Of a stretch of 37,797 nt of DNA, positions 1 through 10,778 are shown one piece after another. This DNA is from Nitrososphaeria archaeon. Its GTDB lineage: Archaea > Thermoproteota > Nitrososphaeria > JACIWG01. Location of the stretch: the NCBI GenBank assembly GCA_029776125.1, contig JARVJS010000079.1, positions 1 through 37,797 on the forward strand. The letters are read 5' to 3'. The position numbers and the translations under genes were made by a program. Below the pieces are notes generated by a model that did no database searches, was not told where the DNA came from, and saw only the letters and a list, made by a program, of their open reading frames with translations. Numbering within the stretch: position 1 is the stretch's first letter; each line of letters begins with the position of its first letter.

Positions 1-17
1 ATCATCCTTCTCACTCA

Positions 18-659
18 TTACACTAGCACCTTTATTATTATATCATCCTCTTTTTGAACAAGGTCAACAAACTCCTCTTGGGCTACAAAGAGTGTTAAAA
101 GAAAATTTCTTACAACCTCAATAATGGGCAAGCCTTCGACCATCCTTCTAAAGCTTATAACATGCTCTTCATCCATCAAAGAGATAAGCTTCTTCTTAAA
201 CTCCTTCAACATTTCACCAATGTTCATTAAAAAGGGGTCAGTTGGAAGCTCTAAACTTGCAACAGGAACAAGCGTTTCCTCCCTCTTCATCCTCTTAATC
301 GGAGAAGAGAATATTATCCTTTCTAAAGCAACAATAAGGTCGTCAACAGATGTAGAATAAACTTCATGCCTGTACGGTACATCAATTATTGTCGGAAGAG
401 AAAGTTCTCCACCCTCAAAACCCCTTGAAGCCTGTTTCTCGAAAAGGAAAAATGATTCAACCTGCAACTTATATATGATAGAAGACGATAATGCTACAGT
501 ACCATAAAGTCTAAGATCCTTCTTATAATCTGAATATAGTGTAATAAACTGTTTTAGAAGTTCTGTTATGTTTATTTCCCAAACCCTCCTTTTAGAGATA
601 CCTTCAGTGTCCACTAAAAGCTTTAAGGGAAACTTTGTCAGAGGAGACTTTACACTCAT
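18..659 (-). CDS. scpA: ScpA-like segregation and condensation protein
   Basis: 213 aa ORF overlapping the SMC gene end by 4 nt; kleisin-like N- and C-terminal regions; adjacency to SMC. Confidence 0.75.
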   Translation of the reverse strand: MSVKSPLTKFPLKLLVDTEGISKRRVWEINITELLKQFITLYSDYKKDLRLYGTVALSSSIIYKLQVESFFLFEKQASRGFEGGELSLPTIIDVPYRHEVYSTSVDDLIVALERIIFSSPIKRMKREETLVPVASLELPTDPFLMNIGEMLKEFKKKLISLMDEEHVISFRRMVEGLPIIEVVRNFLLTLFVAQEEFVDLVQKEDDIIIKVLV

Positions 660-3600
660 GCCTTAACCTCCTTAACGGTAATACCAGGAGAATATTCTAC
701 AATATTTGCACTACCACCACGCTGATATACACCAAATATTTTATCAGCTTTAGAAAGTGTCAAATCCTTTAAAGTTATTAGTATAATTTGAGCTTCCTTA
801 GAACGTTCCTTCAAAATCTTTGTTAACCTTTCCAAATTCAACTGATCAAGGTGGGCGTCAACCTCGTCTAGTAAATAGAAGGGTGACTTGTATGCGCTCT
901 GCATCGCTAAAATAAATGCGACTGTTGTAATAGTCTTTTCACCACCACTTAGCATTAGAGACTCTTTAGGCTTTTTTCCTGGAAAACTGGCCATCAGATA
1001 GATTCCTCCTGAGAATATGTCATCAGGATTCTCTAGCTCAAGCCATGCTTCGCCGTCAGTAAGCTCCTTGAAAATGCTTCTTAGGCTACGGTCAATCTTT
1101 TCGAAAGCGTCCATGAACACCTTCTTCTTCTGGCTGTCAATTTCCTCTATCAAAGCAATAATACTTTCCCGCTCCTCCTCAAGCTGATTGCTTCTGATAG
1201 AAAGATTCTTGTAACCTTCAAGAACGTTCTCGTAATCTTTTTCAGCCAAAAAGTTTAGCATAGGCTTAACCTCCTCCATCTCCTGCTGAAGCATCATAAG
1301 AATATCTTCTGAGCCTTCAACATATTCTATTGGAGAACTGTAGCCATATAGCCTTAAAACATTATATTCAGCCTCAAGCTTTTCCCTCAAATTTTCAATC
1401 TTACCACTAATCTGATTTATTCTCAAAGTCGACCTGTTGATCATTTCATTTAAAGAATTAAGCTGTGAAATCTTTTCACTAATTTTTGTGTCATAGTCTG
1501 AGAGAGTCTTTTGCATGTTTATGGATGCTTGATGGAATTCCTCCTCCTTAGATTTTAAATCATCATATTTTTCCCTTAAGCCTTTTAAAAGGCGCCTATT
1601 TTCCTCAATTTTAGACTTGTTAGTTTCATACTCTGTCTTTAACTTTTCAATACTTTTTTTGGTATTATTGTATGATACTAGAACATCGTTTTCAAGCTTA
1701 CTCTTCATCTGCATAAGATTAATATTCATTTCATTGATTAGGTTTGTTAAAGATTGATGCTGACTGTTCAAGTTATTTAGAATACTATTCAATTCAATAA
1801 GCTTCTGTGCTAAAACATTTTCCTCATCACTTTGCAAAAATTTTAAGAGATCTACTCTTTTCAAATTCAATCTATTAATCTTTTCTTCTATCCTTTTAAG
1901 ATAGAAATCAACCTTAGAAAGCTTATTTCTCAAGCTATTGAGCTTCTCCTGATTTGAGGAATATGTTTCAGAATACTTTCTAACAAACTTGATTATTGAA
2001 TCAATTTCACCATGAACTTGGCCCAAGCTTTTAGAAATTTCAGCCTTCTTTTCCAATAGAGCCTTACTTTTTTCATTTAACCTTTCCAGGTCACTCTGCC
2101 TCTTTTCGACAATTCTCTTAAGGTTCACTATTACAGTCTTAAGTTCATTATAGTACTCGTCCGCACCGTAAGATGATACGGCCTCAAGAATTTCTGGAAA
2201 ACCTGAAACGTACCCCAAACCATATGGCTCATATAAGGCACCATCTAATGTAACACATCTAAACCCCTTTCCAGAATATGTTGACGCAGTAGAATTATCT
2301 TCCACCAATAAAGTGTTTTGGAAAAGGAAACTTTTCAGAACATCATAGCCTTCTTTAACATTAACAAAATTTGAAAGGTATCCTAGTACGCCAACACCAT
2401 CAGGAGGATTAGAAAGAGGCATAGGCTTTATCTCAGATAATGTTATTACATTAAATTGTTTTGCACCAATCTTTTTGGCTACCTCAATAAGCTTGTTTAA
2501 TGACTCATGATCTTCGACAACAATTGCATTAAACCATAGACCACAAACTGATTGAACCGGTTTAACATACTTTTCTTCAAAACTTATAAGGTCTTTTACA
2601 AGCCCAACACAACCTTCAACAGCACCAGTTTTGGCAAGAGAAACAAGCCTTTCCAAACCTTCTATATCAAGAACTTCTTCAGCAATCCTACGAACTGCTT
2701 CAGCCTTAACAATGTTCGATTCAACCTCCTCTAATATTTCAATGGAAGATTTTATGGCATCAAGCATCATCTTACGTCTTCTTTCAATATCCTCATAGGA
2801 TTTCGAAAGAGAAACTACTTCAGTGGATTCACTCTGTAAGAGATTGTCTAGGTTTGAAAGTGACTGTTTAAGTTCATTTAATATTGTTGAGAAAGAGTTC
2901 TGTTTGTTTTCGAGCACCTTCACCCTATACGAAAGTTTTGTGTAAATGGACGATATCTTCTCTTTTTTAGCTTTATCCCTTTCTAAGATGGCGTCTATCT
3001 TCTTAATTTTAGTATCAACTCTAATCTTTTGAGACTTTAACCTAGAAATCTTCTTATTCAATTCATTTATTTCTGATGAAATCTTTTTTATTTCTTGCGA
3101 AAGATTTTGTCGTTCACCCTCCTTAACCTTAATTTCGCTCCTCAATTTTTCAAAATTTTGGGAAAGAGCGTTTTTTTCAGCCTCAAGACCTGAAAGCATT
3201 GTTGACAATGTTGAAATATCCTGTTCTATCTCTTGATTTCTTTCTTCAAGAGACTTTATAGAAGATGATAACTCATCTATCTTAGAAAAAGTTGAAGCAA
3301 GCTCCATTTCATAGTTTACGAAAGTCTTTGAAGGATCAGATATTGATGAAAGAAAACGTTCTTTTTCACTCTTTAACACGTCTATTTCAGACTCTAGAAC
3401 AGTTTTATCATATAATCTTTTCTTTAACAGCGTCTTTTCTTCTTCTAGGCTAGAGTTCAAAGAGGAAATGGACTGAGTAAGAAAATTTATGCTTTTGGAA
3501 GTCTTCATTGCATTAAGGCGCCTCACTTCTTCTTCAATGTGACGATATCTTAGTAGTATGTTTCTTGCCTCCTCATTCTTTCTCAAAACATTCCTTATTT

Positions 3601-4192
3601 CCCCAATCCTAGCAAAGGCTATTTCAAGCTTATGCGTTGCCTCTTCAAGATTCTTTAAAGCTTCAGCCTTTTTTTCATCAAATTGTGCCACACCAACAAG
3701 ACCTTCGAGAAGGCGACGGCGTTCGTCCGGCCTTAATTCAGCAACACGATTAATCATACCCTGCAAGACAACATTAAATGCTTCAGGCGAAATTAAGCAA
3801 AGTTGTGTCAGGTTTAGAACCATCTGCTTAGAAACATGCCTACCGTTTATTTTAAACACGGACTCGCCATCCTCTCTAATTTCTCTCGTGAAAGTTACTG
3901 TATCAGCATCTATAGGAATTTCCCTACCAGAGTTTTCAAACTGAACAGAAACAATCGCTTTAGATGCTTTCTCGCCTCCAACACCGCCATCAAATAAAAG
4001 ATTCTTTAAACTTGTTACCCTCAATGTCTTTGGACTGCTTTCACCCAAAGCAAAGAGTATGGCATCAAATATGTTAGACTTTCCAGACCCATTTAATCCA
4101 GTAATTGCAATGAAACCCGGTTGAAGGTTTAACGTAACCTTCTTGTTAAAGGTTTTAAAACCTTCAGCTTCAACCTTCTTTATATACAGCAT
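656..4192 (-). CDS. smc: Chromosome segregation protein SMC
   Basis: 1178 aa; Walker A GLNGSGKSN, long coiled coils, hinge (VEGCVGLVKDLISFEEKYVKPVQSV), signature LMLSGGEKT, Walker B FYLLDEVDAHLD. Confidence 0.97.
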   Translation of the reverse strand: MLYIKKVEAEGFKTFNKKVTLNLQPGFIAITGLNGSGKSNIFDAILFALGESSPKTLRVTSLKNLLFDGGVGGEKASKAIVSVQFENSGREIPIDADTVTFTREIREDGESVFKINGRHVSKQMVLNLTQLCLISPEAFNVVLQGMINRVAELRPDERRRLLEGLVGVAQFDEKKAEALKNLEEATHKLEIAFARIGEIRNVLRKNEEARNILLRYRHIEEEVRRLNAMKTSKSINFLTQSISSLNSSLEEEKTLLKKRLYDKTVLESEIDVLKSEKERFLSSISDPSKTFVNYEMELASTFSKIDELSSSIKSLEERNQEIEQDISTLSTMLSGLEAEKNALSQNFEKLRSEIKVKEGERQNLSQEIKKISSEINELNKKISRLKSQKIRVDTKIKKIDAILERDKAKKEKISSIYTKLSYRVKVLENKQNSFSTILNELKQSLSNLDNLLQSESTEVVSLSKSYEDIERRRKMMLDAIKSSIEILEEVESNIVKAEAVRRIAEEVLDIEGLERLVSLAKTGAVEGCVGLVKDLISFEEKYVKPVQSVCGLWFNAIVVEDHESLNKLIEVAKKIGAKQFNVITLSEIKPMPLSNPPDGVGVLGYLSNFVNVKEGYDVLKSFLFQNTLLVEDNSTASTYSGKGFRCVTLDGALYEPYGLGYVSGFPEILEAVSSYGADEYYNELKTVIVNLKRIVEKRQSDLERLNEKSKALLEKKAEISKSLGQVHGEIDSIIKFVRKYSETYSSNQEKLNSLRNKLSKVDFYLKRIEEKINRLNLKRVDLLKFLQSDEENVLAQKLIELNSILNNLNSQHQSLTNLINEMNINLMQMKSKLENDVLVSYNNTKKSIEKLKTEYETNKSKIEENRRLLKGLREKYDDLKSKEEEFHQASINMQKTLSDYDTKISEKISQLNSLNEMINRSTLRINQISGKIENLREKLEAEYNVLRLYGYSSPIEYVEGSEDILMMLQQEMEEVKPMLNFLAEKDYENVLEGYKNLSIRSNQLEEERESIIALIEEIDSQKKKVFMDAFEKIDRSLRSIFKELTDGEAWLELENPDDIFSGGIYLMASFPGKKPKESLMLSGGEKTITTVAFILAMQSAYKSPFYLLDEVDAHLDQLNLERLTKILKERSKEAQIILITLKDLTLSKADKIFGVYQRGGSANIVEYSPGITVKEVKA

Positions 4193-4255
4193 TCCAATCT
4201 ATACATCAATAGAGTAAGAACATTGTGTTAATAATTTTTTAAAATATTAAGAATT

Positions 4256-5821
4256 TTAAACCTCTTTGTCAAAAGGTTTCAAGACAGCCGGTATTTCATT
4301 CAATATGTCGGATGCGAGAACGTGGAAGCCTCTTTTCTCCACAGCCCTTATCCCCGCATCACCATGAGCATAGGCGGCAGCCACTGCAGAAGAAAAGTAG
4401 TCATTTTCCCATGCAAGGAAGGTGCCTAAGATTCCGGATAATACATCACCACTTCCTCCAACCGCCATACCGGGTGTTGACCAACGATTAACTTTAACCC
4501 TAAAACCATCCGTAATAATGGTATCATGGCCTTTAAGAAGAAGGGTGAAATTATATTTTCGTGAAACGTCTACAGCCACGTCAATACGCTCCCACCACCT
4601 TTCTCCAACAGAAAAACCGAAGACGTACCTAAATTCACCCGAATGAGGAGTTGCGACAACTCCTTCAAGCAATTCGGGACTATCCTTTAATGCCTTAAAT
4701 CCGTCAGCATCAAGAACAACCTTAACCGCACCCTTACACGTTCGTAGAAGCTCCTGCACCATTTCAACAGTTTCATGATGGAGACCTAGTCCTGGACCTA
4801 CAACAACTACATCAGCCTTCACAAGAAGACCTTTTATTAAATCTATATCATTTAATGTGAAGTGAGCATGTTTTGTAGGATATACTATTAGGTCAGGCGA
4901 AATCGGTCTAATAGAAGATGCTACTGATTCAGGGACTATCAGGTATACTAGTCCAGCACCAGTTCTATAGGACGAGAGAGCAGCAAGTGCTGGTGCCCCC
5001 GAGTAGAATTCACATCCTCCAATAATAAGCACCGTCCCATAGTCCCCTTTATGAGAATACGCTTTTCTAGGCTTTATTACACGTCTTAAATCACCTGGTC
5101 CTGTAAAAAACTCAGCTTCCCAAGGTATTCCTATTCCTTCAACAAAAACTTCTCCAGTATATTCACCTTTACCAACAAGACCCTTCTTCATTTTATGAAA
5201 TGTAATTGTATATGACGCCTTAACAGAAGTGCCATGAATTTCTCCAGTAGACGGGTTTAGGCCTGTTGGCGTATCTACTGCAACTACAACCTTCTTAACA
5301 CCATTTATTGCATCGACAATAGATTTTATAGGATCATTTAATACACCTTTTACTCCAGTACCTAATATTGCGTCAACAATAATATCACATTCTTCAAAAG
5401 CCCTTTTCAAGGCTTCGATAGAAGAAGTATCTGTTAAAAAGAATTTTTCAACATCATCCATTTTTTCCAAAAGAAACCAATTTAACCTAGCTTCCTCACT
5501 TCTAATATCAGAGGGACGACCTACAAGTGCAACCTTAATGTTCAAAAGATTGTTTCTCAAATGTCTTGCCACAACAAAACCATCTCCACCATTATTTCCA
5601 GTTCCACATACCACAACAACACTTCTAACATTACCGCCATATTTTTTTAGAATAAAGTCAGCCACCTTCGCACCAGCATTTTCCATCATCAAAAGCCTTG
5701 AAAAACCAAGGCCCACAGCATTTTCTTCAATAGCAGACATTTCTTCCGAAGAAACCTCTTTTGGAGTAAAGAGCCTATAGTAATCAAGTAGATTTTGAAC
5801 CATTACATTTATGGTAAACAT
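4256..5821 (-). CDS. nnr: Bifunctional NAD(P)H-hydrate epimerase / ADP-dependent (S)-NAD(P)H-hydrate dehydratase
   Basis: N-terminal YjeF_N motif CGTGNNGGDGFVVARHL; C-terminal carbohydrate-kinase-like domain with GMAVGGSGDVLSGILG. Confidence 0.95.
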   Translation of the reverse strand: MFTINVMVQNLLDYYRLFTPKEVSSEEMSAIEENAVGLGFSRLLMMENAGAKVADFILKKYGGNVRSVVVVCGTGNNGGDGFVVARHLRNNLLNIKVALVGRPSDIRSEEARLNWFLLEKMDDVEKFFLTDTSSIEALKRAFEECDIIVDAILGTGVKGVLNDPIKSIVDAINGVKKVVVAVDTPTGLNPSTGEIHGTSVKASYTITFHKMKKGLVGKGEYTGEVFVEGIGIPWEAEFFTGPGDLRRVIKPRKAYSHKGDYGTVLIIGGCEFYSGAPALAALSSYRTGAGLVYLIVPESVASSIRPISPDLIVYPTKHAHFTLNDIDLIKGLLVKADVVVVGPGLGLHHETVEMVQELLRTCKGAVKVVLDADGFKALKDSPELLEGVVATPHSGEFRYVFGFSVGERWWERIDVAVDVSRKYNFTLLLKGHDTIITDGFRVKVNRWSTPGMAVGGSGDVLSGILGTFLAWENDYFSSAVAAAYAHGDAGIRAVEKRGFHVLASDILNEIPAVLKPFDKEV

Positions 5822-5887
5822 TAAAGATATTAAAGTTTACTTGAGCTATAAAAATGGAGACTATTGTTTCAAGCTTTGTATGGTAAA

Positions 5888-7288
5888 CTAAAGTTGCCTT
5901 AAATCAGTTTCACATTCAACAATCCTATTAGATAAGCATACTGTGTAAGATGCGATCTTCCAAGTAGTGTCAACAGTTATAAACTCATTAGGTGCATGAG
6001 CTCGTTCACCATGGCCTGGCCCAGTTACAATAACAGGTATCTTTAGAATTCTTGTAAAGAGGTGCATTGGAGCCGAACCTGTGATTAGAGGAATAATGTA
6101 GGGTTTCATGTTCATGTCTGCGTAAGCTTCCTTCGCAACATTTACCACTGGAGCTCTTGGACTTATTTTACTCCAAGTATAACCATCAAGCACATTAACT
6201 TCAACCAGATCAGATAAACCGAGTCTTTCAATAAGAGACTTTAAGCCTTGGATAACATCTTCTGGCTCAATGTTAGGAACAATCCTAAAGTCAATCCTTA
6301 AAGTAGCCTCATTCGGCAAAACAGTCTTAGTACCTGGGCCAACATATCCGGCACTGAAACCATCAACATTAACATTTGGTTTGAAGAAGACAGCATGATA
6401 CCAGTCACGACCGCGCAGTCTAGAAGATTTTATACCATGGGAAGCCATCATTTTGTCAAGTGGAGTACATTCAATAAGCTGATCTAAAAGCATAAGGTCG
6501 TCTGGTGTGGGAAGAACAGCCTTTTCTTCAAGCCAAGGAATTTTGGGCCCAAAATGTGGGTCAATTAGTTCAGAAACAATTTTACTTAAAACAACTGCAG
6601 GATTATAGAAGCCCCTACTGTAGCTTCCGTGAACCTCATATTTGCTTGTACTACATTTTAATTCTATAAAGACTATGCCCTTGTTTCCAAGCTGAATCCT
6701 AGGCTTACCAACCTCAACTTCTGAAGGTAAAGTGAAGAGTGCAGTGTCTGCATCCTTTAGTTCACTCTTCTTGTCTTCAACAAACTTTGGCATGCTTGGG
6801 GAACCAAGCTCCTCCTCTCCCTCAAGTGCAAATATTATGTTCACAGGAGATTCTCCTAGAACATTGATCATAGCTTCAAAGCCTAAAAGAGTTGACATTA
6901 GTGCACCCTTTGTGTTTGTAGCACCCCTTGCAATAATTTTATCTTCTACAATTCTTGCCTCAAAAGGAGGGGAGGACCAGAGCTCTAGAGGACCTGTCGG
7001 TTGGACATCATACATGTTATAAAATATTAATGTTTTATCTTTACCGGAATCAAGCCTACCGTAGACGATAGGGTGGCCGCCATATCTTAATAGGGTTGTG
7101 GTAGCGCCAAGCCTATCTCTAATCCAGTCTCTTAGATATCCTGCAACATCTTCTATACCTTCACCGGTTCCAGAAACACTCGGCATCCTTAGAAGCTTTC
7201 TAACTTCTTCAACAACATAGTCTTTATTTGATAAGATTTTTTCAACAACCTTCCTAAAATCAAATCCTTTAGACATTGCACATACCAA
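5888..7288 (-). CDS. M20 family metallopeptidase (dipeptidase/acetylornithine deacetylase-like); start may be 7276 (MSKGFDF)
   Basis: Motifs YNMYDVQPTGPLELWSSPPFEA, ARGATNTKGALMS, EGEEELGSPS, GPGHGERAHAPNE typical of M20. Confidence 0.93.
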   Translation of the reverse strand: MVCAMSKGFDFRKVVEKILSNKDYVVEEVRKLLRMPSVSGTGEGIEDVAGYLRDWIRDRLGATTTLLRYGGHPIVYGRLDSGKDKTLIFYNMYDVQPTGPLELWSSPPFEARIVEDKIIARGATNTKGALMSTLLGFEAMINVLGESPVNIIFALEGEEELGSPSMPKFVEDKKSELKDADTALFTLPSEVEVGKPRIQLGNKGIVFIELKCSTSKYEVHGSYSRGFYNPAVVLSKIVSELIDPHFGPKIPWLEEKAVLPTPDDLMLLDQLIECTPLDKMMASHGIKSSRLRGRDWYHAVFFKPNVNVDGFSAGYVGPGTKTVLPNEATLRIDFRIVPNIEPEDVIQGLKSLIERLGLSDLVEVNVLDGYTWSKISPRAPVVNVAKEAYADMNMKPYIIPLITGSAPMHLFTRILKIPVIVTGPGHGERAHAPNEFITVDTTWKIASYTVCLSNRIVECETDLRQL

Positions 7289-7318
7289 TACTTAATAAGC
7301 TATATATTGTTATTGTTT

Positions 7319-7924
7319 TTATAATCTTGATGAAAGCTCTTTATCCAAATTCTTTAGCATCTCAAATTTTTTACTATTAATTGACTTTATTCTTTCATCA
7401 AACATGTTATTTCCTTTCGTGTCAATGGATATTATTAGTGGGCCAAAGTTTTCAACCTCTAAAATCCAGAGCGCCTCAGGTACACCAAGGTCAAGCCATT
7501 CTACACCCAAAACTCTTCTAACCCTTTCAGCTGCAACAACTGCACAACCACCAGGAAATATGGCATGGACTGCCTTAAACTTTCTACAAGCGTCAGCAGT
7601 TCTGGACCCCATGCCACCCTTTCCAATAATCATCTTCACACCAGTCCTTTCTATAAAATCGTATTCGAGAGATTCCATCCTCATACTTGTTGTAGGCCCT
7701 ATGGAAACAATGGACCAACCACCGTCAACCTTCTTAACAATAGGACCTGCATGAAAGATTGGGAGAAACTTTAAACTTAAAGGTAAATTTAACCCGTGCT
7801 TCAAAAACCTTTCATGAGCAGCATCTCTAGCCGTTACAAGGACACCGTTCAAGTAGATAATGTCACCCACATTAATTCTTTCCAACACATCATCTTTTAT
7901 CGGAGTATTTATCACCAAACTCAT
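7319..7924 (-). CDS. fumB: Fumarate hydratase class I, beta (C-terminal) subunit
   Basis: GPTTSMRMESLEYDFIERTGVKMIIGKGGMG; 4-nt overlap with the alpha subunit gene. Confidence 0.9.
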   Translation of the reverse strand: MSLVINTPIKDDVLERINVGDIIYLNGVLVTARDAAHERFLKHGLNLPLSLKFLPIFHAGPIVKKVDGGWSIVSIGPTTSMRMESLEYDFIERTGVKMIIGKGGMGSRTADACRKFKAVHAIFPGGCAVVAAERVRRVLGVEWLDLGVPEALWILEVENFGPLIISIDTKGNNMFDERIKSINSKKFEMLKNLDKELSSRL

Positions 7925-8802
7925 AAGACTACACCCCTATAGAGTGGAAGCTCGTAGGTTAAATCGGATTTTATTTTTATCACCCCCCTTCTATGAGCCC
8001 AACATCCAGTCGATATACCAACAGCCAAGGTTGCAGGATGCCGTGCAGAATATTCAACATTAACACCTAAAACTGAAGTTTTACCACCTAACCCCTGTGG
8101 ACCAATTTCGAGACCACAAACCTTATCATATATTATTCTTTCAAGTAATGCAGCCTTAGGATTAGGGTTTGTTGAACCAATAGGCCTTAAAAGAGCCCTT
8201 TTAGACAATAGTGCAGCGGTCTCTACTGTAGTACCAATACCTACACCCAATAGGAATGGTGGGCACGCATTTAATCCATAACCTGACACAACATCTAGAA
8301 CAAATTCTATAACGCCCTTAAATCCTGATGCGGGAGGAAGAACTTTGGCATTCCCTGTCAAGGAAGTACCTCCACCAGCAAGATACAATACTATTTCAGC
8401 ATAGTCGGCATTTGACAAAATATTCCATTCAATCCATGGCAACCTTGTGCCAACATTATTGCCAGTATTCTTTTCCTCAAAGGGTTCAACTACATTAGGT
8501 CTCAATGGAACATCTTCTGTAGCCTTAATCGTTGCAGCCGTCACAGCCTCCTGGAGTACATTTATGTAAGGAAATTTTGTTCCAACATCAATAAAGAACA
8601 TCAGCACACCCGTGTCCTGACATACTGGTACACCCTTTTCTAAAGCAAGCTTAATATTATCAAACATTAGCGAATATATAGCCTTACCCCAGTAGGAGTT
8701 CTCATTTGAAGACAAAGCCTTTAGGGCAGCTAAAACATCATCAGGCAACCTTATTGCAACGGTCTTAATAAATTTAGAGAGAAGCCTAACAAGCTCATCC
8801 AT
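7921..8802 (-). CDS. fumA: Fumarate hydratase class I, alpha (N-terminal) subunit
   Basis: VCQDTGVLMFFIDVG, GSTNPNPKAALLERIIYDKVCGLEIGPQGLGGKTSVLGV. Confidence 0.93.
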   Translation of the reverse strand: MDELVRLLSKFIKTVAIRLPDDVLAALKALSSNENSYWGKAIYSLMFDNIKLALEKGVPVCQDTGVLMFFIDVGTKFPYINVLQEAVTAATIKATEDVPLRPNVVEPFEEKNTGNNVGTRLPWIEWNILSNADYAEIVLYLAGGGTSLTGNAKVLPPASGFKGVIEFVLDVVSGYGLNACPPFLLGVGIGTTVETAALLSKRALLRPIGSTNPNPKAALLERIIYDKVCGLEIGPQGLGGKTSVLGVNVEYSARHPATLAVGISTGCWAHRRGVIKIKSDLTYELPLYRGVVL

Positions 8803-8863
8803 ACCAGAAAAGGAAAATTAATAGAGTATATAAGTTTAAGAAAAAAATTTGGGTTTAGAAACT

Positions 8864-9499
8864 TTATACCTTTAAAACATGTCTTACGAAGGAAAGTTCA
8901 GGCAAAGCGCCTTCAAACGAGATCTTATCATTTATTATAACTTTTGGTACAGCAAACACTTGATACTTGTTTGCAAGGTGAGGAAATTCTGTTGCATCCA
9001 CCATGTCTGCACTAATAAGGTCACTTTCTAGAGCGAGTTTGTGTGCAGTTTCAACGGCCATCGGACAATATGGACATGTTAACGTTACAAAAACTTGAAT
9101 GTGCACTGGTTTCGTTAAAGATTTTAGCATATTTCTTGAATCTTGGGAGAGACCAGAATCTTTTGAAGAAACAATCTTTATAGCATGTAATAGGGAATTG
9201 AATTCATAGCCTCCTGGAAGACCATAGAATCTTATTCCATAATCCCTTTCGCCTTCAACAACAATTGCAGGAATTTTATCAATCTTATATTTTTCAACCT
9301 TATCCTTGTCAGAAACAAAATCGTGAATCTCAAGCCTTACTTTATTAGAAAGTGAGGAAAGCTCTTCAACAAGCTGTCTAGCATCAGCACAAGTTTCGCA
9401 TTCAAACTCCTGTGTGAATAGTGTAAGTTTAACTGGCGCAGGAAGGGTGTCAAAAACCTCTTTTACACGCACTCTTATCCTCTCAGACAATAGGGGCAT
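8864..9499 (-). CDS. Protein disulfide oxidoreductase, two thioredoxin/glutaredoxin folds (PDO-like)
   Basis: CETC motif in the first fold and CPYC in the second fold. Confidence 0.9.
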   Translation of the reverse strand: MPLLSERIRVRVKEVFDTLPAPVKLTLFTQEFECETCADARQLVEELSSLSNKVRLEIHDFVSDKDKVEKYKIDKIPAIVVEGERDYGIRFYGLPGGYEFNSLLHAIKIVSSKDSGLSQDSRNMLKSLTKPVHIQVFVTLTCPYCPMAVETAHKLALESDLISADMVDATEFPHLANKYQVFAVPKVIINDKISFEGALPELSFVRHVLKV

Positions 9500-9543
9500 A
9501 AATTTACCACCAAAGTTTTTTGGAGACGGAGTGCTATAAACTT

Positions 9544-10698
9544 TTAGAAATTGTATACTCCAAAACTTTTAACAGCTTCAACCCATGCTAGAAAATTTTC
9601 AACCTTAGCATCTGAGGTTATAACATTACTTGTAGTCATAATGTATCCACCATCTTTTGCAGCAATTTTTAGACATTCAAGAGTCTCTTCAATAACATAT
9701 TCTTTACCCATACTACCACCTAGTGAACCATCAACGTTACCTATAACACAGACTCTGTTACCATAGACTTCTTTAACCCTTCCGATGTCCATGCCAGCCT
9801 TCTTTTCTAGTGGATGAATTCCGTCCACACCAGCATTAATTATATCCTCTATAATTAATGAAATGTTTCCGTCAGTGTGCTTGATGAAAAAAGCACCCTT
9901 TTTATGAACTTCATCACAAAGGCGTTTAAGGTTAGGTAAGACGAATTCTCTAAAATGCTTTGGTGAAATCATGGGCCCCATTGTTGTAGCATAATCATCA
10001 TTTTCTATTATTGCATCCGCACCCGCGTCTATCTTAGCCTTTGCACGCTCAATGTTGACTTTCAAGTAATATTCTAACCACATTTTTAGTACATCAGGCC
10101 GCCTATGAAGCCAAACCATCATGTGTGTTGAGGGAGAAAAGAATGGTAAAAATGTACCTTGCACAACGGAAAGAATAAATCTTTTATCTTTTAATCTTCT
10201 TGCAATCTTTTCTAAAACTATTACCTCCTGATCAGGCACGTGTACATCATTCCATATACTTTTCAGAAACTCTTTTGCCTCTTCAGGGTCTGTTGGAAGA
10301 AAAGGCTTTTGAACATATAATGAGTTAACCTCAGGCATATATTGTATAGGCACACCATTTACTTCCCAAAGATTTTCACCCTTCTTAATAACCTTACAGT
10401 CTTTTGGAAAATATTCCCACCTTGGGTCAATAAGCCAACCTCCAACCTGATTAACTTCTCTCACAGCATCTAAATCGAACCTTTCAACCAACTCTATATG
10501 GTCTTCAACAGTAAGCAAGTTAGCCCTTTCAACTTCACCCCTAGAGCACATTTCAAGATAAACTCTAGGATTCCTTTGCATCACAGGCCTACCAAGAAGC
10601 TTTTCTAGAACAACACCATTTATTCCAAAAACAAATATAGGAACCCTATCAGGTTTATCACGACACAATGCTTTAAGAAAACGTTCTCTAGAGTTCAA
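9544..10698 (-). CDS. Uroporphyrinogen decarboxylase (URO-D) / corrinoid methyltransferase superfamily protein
   Basis: NSRERFLKALCRDKPDRVP start; HTDGNISLIIEDIINAGVDGIHPLEKKAGMDIGRVKEVYGNRVCVIGNVDG. Confidence 0.85.
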   Translation of the reverse strand: MNSRERFLKALCRDKPDRVPIFVFGINGVVLEKLLGRPVMQRNPRVYLEMCSRGEVERANLLTVEDHIELVERFDLDAVREVNQVGGWLIDPRWEYFPKDCKVIKKGENLWEVNGVPIQYMPEVNSLYVQKPFLPTDPEEAKEFLKSIWNDVHVPDQEVIVLEKIARRLKDKRFILSVVQGTFLPFFSPSTHMMVWLHRRPDVLKMWLEYYLKVNIERAKAKIDAGADAIIENDDYATTMGPMISPKHFREFVLPNLKRLCDEVHKKGAFFIKHTDGNISLIIEDIINAGVDGIHPLEKKAGMDIGRVKEVYGNRVCVIGNVDGSLGGSMGKEYVIEETLECLKIAAKDGGYIMTTSNVITSDAKVENFLAWVEAVKSFGVYNF

Positions 10699-10778
10699 TG
10701 TAAAAGTGTTCGGAACTAATAAATATTTAATCTTTTTCTCTCATTCAAATTTTAAAAATATTAATTGTGAACATAAAT

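Noticed and set aside
3558-3944. Forward 128-aa ORF inside smc
   Set aside because: Antisense to a highly confident SMC coding region, low-complexity Ser/Arg/Phe composition
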